Of a stretch of DNA of 64,000 nucleotides, positions 43,349-51,568 are shown one piece after another (positions within the stretch are counted from its first letter, which is position 1; each line of letters opens with the position of its first letter). The translations under genes and the position numbers were made by a program. Location of the stretch: assembly GCF_003947415.1 (NCBI RefSeq), contig NZ_QHKL01000008.1, positions 186,001-250,000 of the forward strand, written 5' to 3'. The notes under the pieces are model-generated. The model searched no databases, was not told where the DNA came from, and was given only the letters and a program-made list of their open reading frames with translations. The stretch is from Amycolatopsis sp. WAC 01376. GTDB taxonomy: Bacteria; Actinomycetota; Actinomycetes; Mycobacteriales; Pseudonocardiaceae.

Positions 43349-44022
43349 ACCAGGCCGAGTTCGCGTGCCCGGACACCCGCCTGGAAGCGGGATTCGGCGC
43401 CCAGCGCGGACATCAGCTCGGCGACCCGGCGCCGGTAGGTCCGCACGCCGAGGCCGAGAGTGCGGGCGGCGGCTTCGTCCTTGACACCACTGCCGAGCAG
43501 GTCCAGCACCGCGGGCGCGAGCCGCCGGATCTCGGCGACCTGCGCGTCGTAGACGGCGAGATCGGTCGCCGATCGCCAGGCCGTTTCGAACAGCGACATC
43601 ACGCCCTGCACGGTTTCCGGCTGAGTGATGACGCTGTAGCCGCGTTGCCCGGCGGTGAGGTCGCCGGCCAGGATCACGACCCTGCCGTCCAGGATGATCG
43701 TCTCGTTGACGTCCTCGGTGGAGATGCGGATCCGCGCGCCGAACCGCTCGCTGACCCGCGCCAGCTCCCGCGCGGACGCCGAGTCGAGCAGCAGACCGGC
43801 CCGGTAGATCTTGCGGATCCGCACCTCGCCGGACCGGCGCTCGGCGGCCGCGGTGAGCTCGTCCGACCGGCGATCGGCCACCCAGGTCGCGAGGTCGTTG
43901 GCGGCGCACGCCAGGTCGGTCACGGTCGAGAACAGGTGCCCGACCCGGCGGAACAGCTCTTCTTCGCCGCGCACGACCGTGACCGAATCGCCCGCCCTCG
44001 TGAGGCCGTCACCCGTCCGCAT
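43345..44022 (-). CDS. LuxR-type helix-turn-helix regulator
   Basis: About 225 residues from ATG 44022; the open frame begins further upstream without support. The N-terminal coiled segment is followed by a PLD/TrmB-like sensor region (RIRISTEDVNETIILDGRVV). The C-terminus LDLLGSGVKDEAAARTLGLG then VRTYRRRVAELMSALGAESR is a LuxR/GerE-type HTH. Proteins with this layout are common single-domain-sensor regulators in actinomycetes. It is divergent from the aldo/keto reductase 88 bases away, its most likely target. Confidence 0.75.
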   Translation of the reverse strand: MRTGDGLTRAGDSVTVVRGEEELFRRVGHLFSTVTDLACAANDLATWVADRRSDELTAAAERRSGEVRIRKIYRAGLLLDSASARELARVSERFGARIRISTEDVNETIILDGRVVILAGDLTAGQRGYSVITQPETVQGVMSLFETAWRSATDLAVYDAQVAEIRRLAPAVLDLLGSGVKDEAAARTLGLGVRTYRRRVAELMSALGAESRFQAGVRARELGLV

Positions 44023-44110
44023 GCCATCGATACTGCCCCAACCGCGCGGCCCGCCGGCAGGTTGTTGCCATTTCCTGACTACCGGCGGGCCCCTCACGAC
44101 GCTGATGGGT

Positions 44111-45016
44111 ATGACGAACCTTCACGAAAACGCGGGCACCTGGCGGCTCGGCGACCTCACCGTGCACCGCGTCGGCCTCGGCGCGATGCGGTTGACCGGG
44201 ATGCCGTGGGACGAGAAGCCCAAGAGCCGCGAGGACGCGATCACCGTCCTGCGCCGCGCGATCGAACTCGGTGTCGACCACATCGACACCGCTTCGTTCT
44301 ACTTCACTGCCCAGCGGTCGGCGAACGAGTTGATCAGCACCGCGCTCCAGCCCTATCCAGGAGACCTCGTGATCACCACGAAGGTCGGCGCGGGCCGCTC
44401 GCGCGACGGCGAGTTCTCGTTCGCGCGGCCGGATCAGCTCCGCGGCCAGGTCGAGGAGAACATCCGGCAGCTCGGTCTCGACCACCTCGACGTCGTCAAC
44501 CTGCGCTGGGGCTCCGGGATGGGCAAGGAGCCCGGATCGGTGGCCGAACACTTCGGCGCGCTGGCCGACCTGCGCGAGGCGGGGCTGATCCGCCACCTCG
44601 GCATGTCCAACATCGTGGCGGACCAGCTGACCGAAGCGAGGACGATCGCACCGGTGGTCTGCGTGCAGAACCGCTACAGCCTGGCCGACCGCGAGGACGA
44701 CGCCCTGGTCGGCCTCTGCGCGGAGCACGGCATCGCGTTCGTGCCGTTCTTCGCCGTCACGACGTCGGTTCCCGGCGCTCCCACGCCCGGCGCCGTTCCG
44801 GGCGAGGCCGAGGTCGCGAAGGTCGCGGCGGCACACGACGCGACGCCGGCGCAGATCCGGCTCGCCTGGACCCTGCACCGCGGCGAGCACGTCCTCGCCA
44901 TCCCGGGCACCGGCGATCCCCGGCATCTGGAGGAGAACGTCGCGGCGGGCGGCATCCGGTTGAGCGACGACGAACTGGCGCTGCTCGACACGGCCGGCCG
45001 CGGCGGGCGAGAGTGA
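44111..45016 (+). CDS. Aldo/keto reductase
   Basis: A 301-residue protein; ATG 44111 is preferred, with ATG 44105 also in frame. VHRVGLGAMRLTG, GVDHIDTASFYFTAQRSANE (catalytic Asp and Tyr region), ITTKVGAG (Lys) and LGMSNIVADQLTEA mark the NADPH-dependent (beta/alpha)8 aldo/keto reductase family. PGTGDPRHLEENVAAGGIRL near the end binds the cofactor phosphate. It probably reduces aldehydes or ketones, perhaps in a stress response, under control of the divergent LuxR-type regulator. No link to either cluster is visible. Confidence 0.88.
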   Translation: MTNLHENAGTWRLGDLTVHRVGLGAMRLTGMPWDEKPKSREDAITVLRRAIELGVDHIDTASFYFTAQRSANELISTALQPYPGDLVITTKVGAGRSRDGEFSFARPDQLRGQVEENIRQLGLDHLDVVNLRWGSGMGKEPGSVAEHFGALADLREAGLIRHLGMSNIVADQLTEARTIAPVVCVQNRYSLADREDDALVGLCAEHGIAFVPFFAVTTSVPGAPTPGAVPGEAEVAKVAAAHDATPAQIRLAWTLHRGEHVLAIPGTGDPRHLEENVAAGGIRLSDDELALLDTAGRGGRE

Positions 45017-45378
45017 GCGGCCGGTCCAGGTGGTCTCGCCTGGCTTGCTGACCTGCGAAAAGAGAGCGGGGGACCTTTGCTATCGCGTTCCCGGCGGGCG
45101 GGGTGTGTGAGTGGCGATTCGGGTTAGGGCCAAGGGTGTCTTAGGTACCTACGTGGATTCCGGCTGCGGTTGTTCTCAGGCTCGAGTCCGTGAACGACTG
45201 CCGGTCAGACGCTTGCGTGAGTGGTCACGGTCCGTGGGGCTGTCGTGAAGGGCCCCTTTGAGACGTTGAAGGTCTCAAAGGGGCCCTTCACGACATAAGA
45301 GCTCGATGCCGTACCGCCGGAAGCACTGAAGCAGCCGCGCGCTCAGCCTCGCCACTCACGACCCGCTGTACCGAGGCA
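45017..45378. repeat. Non-coding stretch with a 23-bp perfect palindrome
   Basis: No gene. The arms 45242-45264 and 45272-45294 pair exactly around a 7-nt loop and carry GTCGTGAAGGGCCCCTTTGAG. At ~45108-45140 a partial copy of the dispersed GTGAGTGGCGATTCGGGTT repeat is present. The palindrome lies between convergent genes and could be a bidirectional terminator. Confidence 0.65.
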
Positions 45379-45957
45379 TCACCGGCGGACGCGGTGGTCC
45401 ACGGCGACCCAGTTCGTTTCCCAGGTCGTCCCGCCGTCGGCCGAGAACGCCTGCTCGAATCTCGCCACGTCCGGACCTTGCCGGACGATGAGGAAGCGCA
45501 CCTTGATCGGCCGGTCGCCGAGCCGGTCGTCGCCGTGGAACTCGCCGACACCGTCGCGGAAGCCGCCGAAGACCGCCGGGGTGAGCAGGCCGTCGCGCAT
45601 GTTGACGAAGGTCAGGCTCCACCGCTGCGCCTGGGGTTCGTACAGCCGCAGGTTGAGCGCGTCGATGCGGCCGTTCGGCCCCGAGACCGCGAATTCGAGG
45701 ACGTTCGCCCGCCGGTCCATGAGCGGGCGCACGGTGCTGGTGCCGTCGAACTGGAGCCACTGGTCCGCGGAGCCGGAAAGCGGTTCGGCGAGCACCCGCA
45801 CCGAGGACCGCCAGGTCCCGATTTCCCAGTCGAACGCTCGCTGCGCATCGGGAACCGAGGCGACCGAAGCGACCGAGGCCGCGGGAGAGACCGCTGTCGC
45901 GATCAGGAGGAGAGCCGAAAGGCCCACTGTCAGGATTCGTTTGTATGGCACCGTCAT
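45379..45957 (-). CDS. Secreted protein of unknown function (DUF1579-like)
   Basis: About 192 residues from ATG 45957. A Sec signal peptide is clear (YKRILTVGLSALLLIATAVS, then Ala-rich). The mature part begins AQRAFDWEIGTWRSSVRVLA and continues with FDGTSTVRPLMDRRANVLEF, RWSLTFVNMRDGLL and FEQAFSADGGTTWETNW. This is the beta-barrel pattern of secreted DUF1579-like proteins. The longer in-frame start at 45987 would overlap the HxlR gene start. Divergent from the HxlR regulator by 28 bases, it is a plausible regulatory target. Confidence 0.7.
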   Translation of the reverse strand: MTVPYKRILTVGLSALLLIATAVSPAASVASVASVPDAQRAFDWEIGTWRSSVRVLAEPLSGSADQWLQFDGTSTVRPLMDRRANVLEFAVSGPNGRIDALNLRLYEPQAQRWSLTFVNMRDGLLTPAVFGGFRDGVGEFHGDDRLGDRPIKVRFLIVRQGPDVARFEQAFSADGGTTWETNWVAVDHRVRR

Positions 45958-45985
45958 GGTCCGACTATCCGAGCGGAGGACGGCC

Positions 45986-46387
45986 ATGAACAAGAAGGCA
46001 CCTGCGGGTAACCTTTCGCGTCCCAACCCGCTGCCCGGCTGTCCGATGGCCGCGGCGTTCGCCGCGATCGGCGGGAAATGGAAGCTGACCCTGCTGTACT
46101 GGCTCGCCCACGGCGAGTCCCATTTCGCCGGTCTTCGCCGCCGGGGCGCACCGATCACGCCCAAGGTGCTGGCCGAGCAGTTGCGCGAACTCGAGGCCGA
46201 CGGACTCGTCGAACGCGTGGTCACCGGGCCCGTCCCGGCGCGTGTCATCTACCGGCTCACGCCCTACGGGGCCACGGTCCTGCCCGTGGTCGAGGAGGTC
46301 CGGGTCTGGGGCGAGGCGCATCTCCGGCGCACCCGTGGCGACGCCGCGCCGAACACGGCGATGGGGTGCGCCGAGGCGATCAGGTAG
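45986..46387 (+). CDS. HxlR-family transcriptional regulator
   Basis: A 133-residue protein from ATG 45986 with GGAGGA six bases upstream. NPLPGCPMAAAFAAIGGKWK (with the conserved Cys), HFAGLRRRGAPITPKVLAEQ (winged-helix recognition region) and RVIYRLTPYGATVLPVVEEV are diagnostic of HxlR/MarR-like winged helices. These often sense redox or electrophile stress through the N-terminal cysteine. It ends one base before the DAHP synthase stop in convergent orientation. The likely target is the divergent secreted-protein gene or itself. Confidence 0.88.
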   Translation: MNKKAPAGNLSRPNPLPGCPMAAAFAAIGGKWKLTLLYWLAHGESHFAGLRRRGAPITPKVLAEQLRELEADGLVERVVTGPVPARVIYRLTPYGATVLPVVEEVRVWGEAHLRRTRGDAAPNTAMGCAEAIR

Positions 46388-47467
46388 TCACTTCGCACCG
46401 GCCCGGCGGGCGGCGGTCGCGGTGGCGAGGGTCTGGAAGACCTCCTGGGTGGCGGCGAGGTCGATGCAGGCGTCCGTGATGGACTGGCCGTAGGTGAGCG
46501 GCCGGTCGGGGTGCAGGTCCTGGCGGCCCGCCTGGAGATTCGATTCGAGCATGACCCCGACGATGCCGCGCTGGCCGTTCTTGATCTGTTCGGCGATCTG
46601 GCCGGCGACGACGGCCTGGCGGAGATGGTCCTTGCGGCTGTTGTCGTGGCTGGCGTCGATCACCACACGGCGCGGCAGGCCCGCGTTCTGCAGGGCGGTG
46701 AGCGTCGCGCGGACGGACGCGGGATTGTGGTTCGGCTCGCTGTTGCCGCCGCGCAGGACGACGTGGCAGTCCGGGTTGCCGGCGGTGTGCAGGATGGCGG
46801 GCAGCCCGCTGGGGTCGACACCGGGGACGACGTGGCGCGCCTCGGCGGCACGGATCGCGTCGACCGCGACGGTGACATCGCCGTCGCGGCGGTTCTTGAA
46901 GCCGACCGGCATGGACAGGCCGCTGGCCAGCATGCGGTGGTTCTGGCTTTCCACCGTGCGGGCGCCGATCGCGCCCCACGAAACGGTGTCGGCGAGATAG
47001 GCCGGGATGGTGGTGTCCAGCCATTCGCACGCGGCGGGCAGGCCGCCCTCGGCGAGTTCGAGGAGCAGATCCCTCGCGATGCGCAGGCCGCGGTTGACGT
47101 CGCCGGTGCCGTCGAGGTGCGGGTCGTTGATGAGCCCTTTCCAGCCGCCGATCGTGCGGGGTTTTTCGAAGTACACGCGCATGACGATGAGGAGGTCGTT
47201 GACGAAGCGGCCGGCGAGGGCGGCGAGGCGGTCGGCGTATTCGAGGGCGGCGGCGGGATCGTGGATGGAACAGGGCCCGGCGATCACGAGCAGCCGGTCG
47301 TCCGTGCCGTCGAGGACACGGAGGACGTTTTCCCTGCCTTGCCGCACCGTGTCGGCCGCGGTGGGGCTGAGCGGCAGTTCGTGGTGCAGCAAGGCGGGGG
47401 TGACCAGTGGGACCATGCGGTCGATGCGCTGGTTGTCGAGTTCGACCGCGGCGATGGTTGTCATCAC
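46388..47467 (-). CDS. 3-deoxy-D-arabino-heptulosonate-7-phosphate (DAHP) synthase, class I
   Basis: A 359-residue protein. LLVIAGPCSIHDPAAALEYA (~residue 60), LIVMRVYFEKPRTIGGWKGL (~93), PVGFKNRRDGDVTVAVDAI (~185), the metal-site VVIDASHDNSRKDH and LTYGQSITDACIDL identify an AroF/G/H-type enzyme. It condenses phosphoenolpyruvate and erythrose-4-phosphate, feeding the shikimate pathway. Glycopeptide clusters carry a dedicated copy because the peptide is built from tyrosine-derived residues. Tandem ATG codons at 47467 and 47464 are possible starts. It marks the left edge of the glycopeptide cluster. Confidence 0.93.
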   Translation of the reverse strand: MMTTIAAVELDNQRIDRMVPLVTPALLHHELPLSPTAADTVRQGRENVLRVLDGTDDRLLVIAGPCSIHDPAAALEYADRLAALAGRFVNDLLIVMRVYFEKPRTIGGWKGLINDPHLDGTGDVNRGLRIARDLLLELAEGGLPAACEWLDTTIPAYLADTVSWGAIGARTVESQNHRMLASGLSMPVGFKNRRDGDVTVAVDAIRAAEARHVVPGVDPSGLPAILHTAGNPDCHVVLRGGNSEPNHNPASVRATLTALQNAGLPRRVVIDASHDNSRKDHLRQAVVAGQIAEQIKNGQRGIVGVMLESNLQAGRQDLHPDRPLTYGQSITDACIDLAATQEVFQTLATATAARRAGAK

Positions 47468-47635
47468 AGATATCCAGGATTTCTGCCGTCACCGGGCGGG
47501 CGGGAAAGCCGGGATTTCCCGGCCCGGTCGGCGGTCTCGGGTGATTGAAAAGGCAAGCCCGGCATTATTCGAGCGAGAATTCTCTTACCCGGAATCTTCC
47601 ACCATCCGCCACTCGAAACAATGGTCCAACCCGAT

Positions 47636-48433
47636 TCAGCGACCGGTCCAGATCGGCTCCCGTTTTTCGGCGAAGGCACGGGCTCCTTCGCTCGCGTCGG
47701 CGCTGCGCCGTCGGCGTTCTTCCCACTGATAAGAGGTTCTGAACGCCTCTTCGAGCGGGAGGTCGAGCGAGCGCAGCGCGGCCTCCTTGATCGCGCGGAC
47801 CGAAAGCGGAGCGGCGCGCACGAGGCTGTCCGTCCATTCCGCGACGCACCGATCCAGGTCGGCGAACGGTACGACTTCGTTCACCAGCCCGTGGCGAAGC
47901 GCCGTCGCCGCGTCCATTCTGCGCCCGGTCAGCAGATAGCCCATCGCCACCTTCTGCGGAAGCTGGCGCGGCAACCGGAACACGCCGCCCGCACCGGCGA
48001 TCAGGCCGAGACGGACCTCCGGCAACGCGAAGACCGCGTCCTCGGAGGCGACGACGATGTCGCAGGCGAGCACCAGTTCGAAACCGCCGCCCAGCGCGTA
48101 GCCGTGCACCCTGGCGACCACCGGTTTGGACAGCGTGAACCGGTCGGTCAGCCGGGGATGCCCCGGCTGACCACCGCTGCCGAACGTCGAGGCCTCGACG
48201 CCTTCCTCGGTCAGCCGCGCACGTTCCTTGAGGTCCTGGCCGACGGAGAAGGCGCGCTCTCCCGCGCCGGTCAGGACCACCGCCCTGATGTCGTCGTCGG
48301 CTTCGACGTCGTCCCAGATCCCGGCGAGTTCCGTGTGCATCCGCCGGTCCATCGCGTTCAGCACTTCGGGCCGGTCCATCGTCACGTAGGCGACGTGGTC
48401 CTTTTTCTCGTACCGCACCCCGGTTTCACTCAT
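47636..48433 (-). CDS. dpgD: Enoyl-CoA hydratase-like DpgD (3,5-dihydroxyphenylglycine pathway)
   Basis: A 265-residue crotonase. ATG 48433 overlaps the DpgC stop. DRPEVLNAMDRRMHTELAGI, the oxyanion segments GERAFSVGQDLKERARL and GYALGGGFELVLACDIVVA, and LPEVRLGLIAGAGGVFRLP are the family marks. With DpgB it accelerates dehydration and aromatisation of the tetraketide made by DpgA to 3,5-dihydroxyphenylacetyl-CoA. The order DpgA-B-C-D with overlapping codons is that of known glycopeptide clusters. Confidence 0.93.
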   Translation of the reverse strand: MSETGVRYEKKDHVAYVTMDRPEVLNAMDRRMHTELAGIWDDVEADDDIRAVVLTGAGERAFSVGQDLKERARLTEEGVEASTFGSGGQPGHPRLTDRFTLSKPVVARVHGYALGGGFELVLACDIVVASEDAVFALPEVRLGLIAGAGGVFRLPRQLPQKVAMGYLLTGRRMDAATALRHGLVNEVVPFADLDRCVAEWTDSLVRAAPLSVRAIKEAALRSLDLPLEEAFRTSYQWEERRRRSADASEGARAFAEKREPIWTGR

Positions 48434-49644
48434 CGCGAGCCCACCGCGAAACCGTCCACCTTGCCGATCACGTCCGCGCCGTAGATGCGCAAAGCCTGCT
48501 GCAGCGCGAATTCGGCCAGGTACCGGCGGAATTCCTCCGGCGGTTCCTCGGCGAGGTTCAGCATGCGCCGGTTGGCCACCACGGCTTCCCCGTCGAGCCG
48601 CGCCAGCGCGTGGTCGATCGCCTCGTCCATCTCCGCCGGCGGGACGACCTCGTCCACAATGGACTTGGCGTCGGGTTCGCCTGCCTGGAGCCGCCGTCCG
48701 CCGAGGATCACCTGCCGGGCCACCCGCGGCCCGGCGATGCGGGAAAGCCGGAAGTTCGACGCGCCGGGGATGATCCCTTCCTTCGCCGCGGGCAGGCTGA
48801 GGTACGCGTCGGACGCCGCCAGCACGTGGTCGAAGACCAGGAGGAGCTGCGTCCCGCCGCCGATGGCGAACGAATCGACGGCCGCCATCCACGGCTTGTC
48901 GGTCAACCGCGACTGCCACGAGCCGTCCGTGAGCAACCCGCGGAAGATCTTCTGGAGGTAGCCCATTTCCCGCCGCAGAAGGAAATCGACGAGCGGGATG
49001 TCGCCGGAGCTGAGCTTCTTGAGGTTGATCCCCGCGCAGAACACCCGGCGCCCCACGTACCGCGGATGACTCATCACCCCGCCCCGCAACAGTCCCACCC
49101 GGACGGACGGATCGAGCAGCACCAGGTCGACCGCGGTCTCCATGTCGTCGACCTGCTGGGCGTCCTCGGCGTTCAGGCAGTCGTCACGGCACAGGGTCAG
49201 ATACGCGACGCCGTCACGGCGTTCCAGCCGGACGGCCTCCAGCTGAAGGACACCGGTCTCGGCGAACTCGGGCAGCAGCCGCAGCGCCCTGGCGGTGGGC
49301 CTCAGCATGGCGTCGAGCAGATGCGGACCGGCCTTCGGCGCGCGCAGGATCCCGCGCAGGAAGATGCCCTGGTCGATCTCGCGTCCTTCCTTCTCCGCCT
49401 GCGGACGCGATCGCTCGGCCGCCATCTGCTCTTCCGACGGCACCAGACCGGGAAAGGCGAGGGCCGCGGCCCGGACGAGTTCGTCGATGCGCAGGTACCG
49501 CGTCCGGCCGGCGGTGAGTTCGTCGTAGATCTCTTCGGCGTGCGCCTCGACGAAGGCCGTGCGCCGGGCACGGACGTCGTCGTCCACCCGGTGGGCCTCC
49601 CCCGCCAGGGCCCGGAGATCGAGCCCTGGCGAATCCGTTGTCAC
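48430..49644 (-). CDS. dpgC: Cofactor-independent dioxygenase DpgC
   Basis: A 404-residue protein from GTG 49644, overlapping the DpgB stop. An N-terminal helical domain (~150 residues) precedes a crotonase core with LYLCRDD-type start (VAYLTLCRDDCLNAEDAQQV), FCAGINLKKLSSGD, DSFAIGGGTQLLLVFDHVLA and IIPGASNFRLSRIAGPRVAR. It converts 3,5-dihydroxyphenylacetyl-CoA with O2 to 3,5-dihydroxyphenylglyoxylate without metal or flavin. Some annotated homologues are slightly longer at the N-terminus; the overlapped GTG and operon logic support this start. Confidence 0.93.
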   Translation of the reverse strand: MTTDSPGLDLRALAGEAHRVDDDVRARRTAFVEAHAEEIYDELTAGRTRYLRIDELVRAAALAFPGLVPSEEQMAAERSRPQAEKEGREIDQGIFLRGILRAPKAGPHLLDAMLRPTARALRLLPEFAETGVLQLEAVRLERRDGVAYLTLCRDDCLNAEDAQQVDDMETAVDLVLLDPSVRVGLLRGGVMSHPRYVGRRVFCAGINLKKLSSGDIPLVDFLLRREMGYLQKIFRGLLTDGSWQSRLTDKPWMAAVDSFAIGGGTQLLLVFDHVLAASDAYLSLPAAKEGIIPGASNFRLSRIAGPRVARQVILGGRRLQAGEPDAKSIVDEVVPPAEMDEAIDHALARLDGEAVVANRRMLNLAEEPPEEFRRYLAEFALQQALRIYGADVIGKVDGFAVGSR

Positions 49645-50303
49645 GACTTGGCTTCCCGCCGCAAGGCCCGGTCGGCCGCCGCCAGGTGGGAACCGAGCGC
49701 CTCCTCGAAGGTGGTCGAGCCCGCTTCGAAGATCAGCTGACGGCGGATCGCCGTTTCGGGTCCGTCCGTGACGCGGGCCAGCTCGGCCAGCGTCTTCGCG
49801 GGGTCGTCGGACACCTCGTCGATCAGGTCGAGGGCGAGCGCGCGATCCGCCTCGATCGGAGTGCCGACCAGCACGGCCCGCCGGATGGCGTCCGCGCCGG
49901 CCTGCTGGGTGAGCCGGTAGACGCTCATCCCCGGCCAGGCGCCGCCACCCGCCCAGGCGAGCCGCAACCGGGTCCCCGGCTCGGCGATCCGGATGTCGGC
50001 GGCGAGCAGCAGATCCAGTGCCATTCCGGCACATTCGCCCGACGCCACCGCGACCGTGAGCCTGCCGAGCCGCTCGAACCGGCGCACGGCCCGCTCCCAT
50101 TTGGAGACAAGGCCGACCGCCAGCCCTTTCGCCCAGTCGGCGGGCGGGGCGCCCGTGACGTGGATGGCGACCGGTCCCGGTTCACGCTGGTCCTCGGCAC
50201 GGTCGCAGAGGCCGTCGATCTCCTCGACCGCCGCGGCGGACAGCGGCCGGGAACCGTCGAAGCGCAGCACCGGTTCGCCCTTGATTTCGTTACGCGTCAC
50301 CAT
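49641..50303 (-). CDS. dpgB: Enoyl-CoA hydratase-like DpgB
   Basis: A 220-residue protein from ATG 50303, overlapping the DpgA stop by seven bases. It is a short, divergent crotonase: VAIHVTGAPPADWAKGLAVG, ASGECAGMALDLLLAADIRI and TRLRLAWAGGGAWPGMSVYR replace the canonical oxyanion motifs. DpgB raises the turnover of DpgA and, with DpgD, steers cyclisation and dehydration to 3,5-dihydroxyphenylacetyl-CoA. Divergence from active crotonases is a known feature of DpgB. Confidence 0.9.
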   Translation of the reverse strand: MVTRNEIKGEPVLRFDGSRPLSAAAVEEIDGLCDRAEDQREPGPVAIHVTGAPPADWAKGLAVGLVSKWERAVRRFERLGRLTVAVASGECAGMALDLLLAADIRIAEPGTRLRLAWAGGGAWPGMSVYRLTQQAGADAIRRAVLVGTPIEADRALALDLIDEVSDDPAKTLAELARVTDGPETAIRRQLIFEAGSTTFEEALGSHLAAADRALRREAKS

Positions 50304-51415
50304 TGAATAAGCGCCATTTCGATTGTGGAGCCAGGCCCCATGGTCATGAGCACGCCGTAGTCCCCCGGGCGGGCGACGTCTTCGTCGGCGAGCCGCTCGA
50401 AGGAGAAGAGGAAGGAGCCGCTGGAAAGGTTCCCGTAGTCACGGAGCACACCGGTGGTGTGGCGGACGTCGTGCCGGCTCAGGCCGAGGTTGACGACGAC
50501 GGCGTCGATCACCTTCTTCCCGCCCGAGTGCACCAGCCAGTGGCCGATGTCGCTGCGGCGCAGGCCCGTCCCGGACAGCAGCCGGTCGATGACGATTTCG
50601 GCGTGCGCGCCGACCACGTAAGGAATCTGCGGGTCGAGGAAGAAACTGAACCGGTCCTGGTCACGGTCCCAGTCGTAGCGCATCGCGTCGACGGCGTCGG
50701 TGATGATGTAGCTGGCGAACTTCAGGACGCGCGGACCCGGCACGCTTCCGTCGCCGGAAATGAGCGCGAGGGCCGCGGATCCGTCACCGAAAAGGCTGTT
50801 GACCACGGCGGTCCGCATGGTGCCGTCGAGGGCGTAGGCGGCGGAACACGCCTCACTGCACAGGACGACGCCGAGTTCGCCCGGATGGGCCGCGGACCAG
50901 CCCGAAACCACGTTGAGCGCGTTCAGTCCGGCGTTGCAGCCCATGCCCACGATGTCCGAACGGCTGCAATGCGGGTCGATGCCCAGCTCTCGGATGATCA
51001 GCGCGCTCAGCCCGGGGGTCAGGAAACCGGTCGAGGTGACACAGCACAGGTGACGCAGGTCCGAAAGCGTCGCTCCGGCCGACTTCAGGCAGGCTTCCAG
51101 CGCCCGGCAGCCCATGTCGACGGCGATCTTCTTGTGCTTGTCGAGAAGGTCACCCTGCGGTTCCGCCGCGCGGGCGCCACCGGGACCCTGCGGCGGCAAG
51201 GTGAGGAAACGCCGGTCTATGGCGCTGTTGAGGAAGATCGAGCGGATCTTCGGATCCTCGATGTCGAGGATTTCCAGAAGTTCGGATTGCGAGTAGGACG
51301 ACGCGGAAACCGCCGTCCCCACACCGGCGAACCGGGTGATCTCGGTGAGTCCGGTGAGGACGGAGAGATCCTCGGCCGGTTCGGTGATGGCAGTCATCGG
51401 TACATCCACCCCCAT
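50297..51415 (-). CDS. dpgA: Type III polyketide synthase DpgA
   Basis: A 372-residue chalcone-synthase-fold enzyme. Counting from ATG 51415, the triad is Cys160 (DIVGMGCNAGLNAL), His296 (HWLVHSGGKK) and Asn329 (DYGNLSSGS). ATG 51397 has a better GGGGGTGG site and would give 366 residues. It condenses four malonyl-CoA units to the precursor of 3,5-dihydroxyphenylacetyl-CoA. It heads the overlapping dpgABCD operon, and its promoter lies in the 153 bases before the antiporter stop. Confidence 0.96.
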   Translation of the reverse strand: MGVDVPMTAITEPAEDLSVLTGLTEITRFAGVGTAVSASSYSQSELLEILDIEDPKIRSIFLNSAIDRRFLTLPPQGPGGARAAEPQGDLLDKHKKIAVDMGCRALEACLKSAGATLSDLRHLCCVTSTGFLTPGLSALIIRELGIDPHCSRSDIVGMGCNAGLNALNVVSGWSAAHPGELGVVLCSEACSAAYALDGTMRTAVVNSLFGDGSAALALISGDGSVPGPRVLKFASYIITDAVDAMRYDWDRDQDRFSFFLDPQIPYVVGAHAEIVIDRLLSGTGLRRSDIGHWLVHSGGKKVIDAVVVNLGLSRHDVRHTTGVLRDYGNLSSGSFLFSFERLADEDVARPGDYGVLMTMGPGSTIEMALIQW

Positions 51416-51568
51416 GTTCTGAGCTTGCTACGAAGCAGCTGCTTGAACCGTGCAGCGGGCATTGGTCTCACCTTTCGCGAATCCCAGTGGACATTTCCGA
51501 AATTAGGCTTCCGTGATCTCGGCGGTCAACGCGTCCAAGGCCGAAGGGATGAACGGGGATCGGCGTCA

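Noticed and set aside
42986..45051. Long antisense and frame-shifted open frames around the ADP-ribosylglycohydrolase and LuxR-type genes
   Set aside because: They are GC-driven shadows with Arg-rich translations and no conserved motifs.
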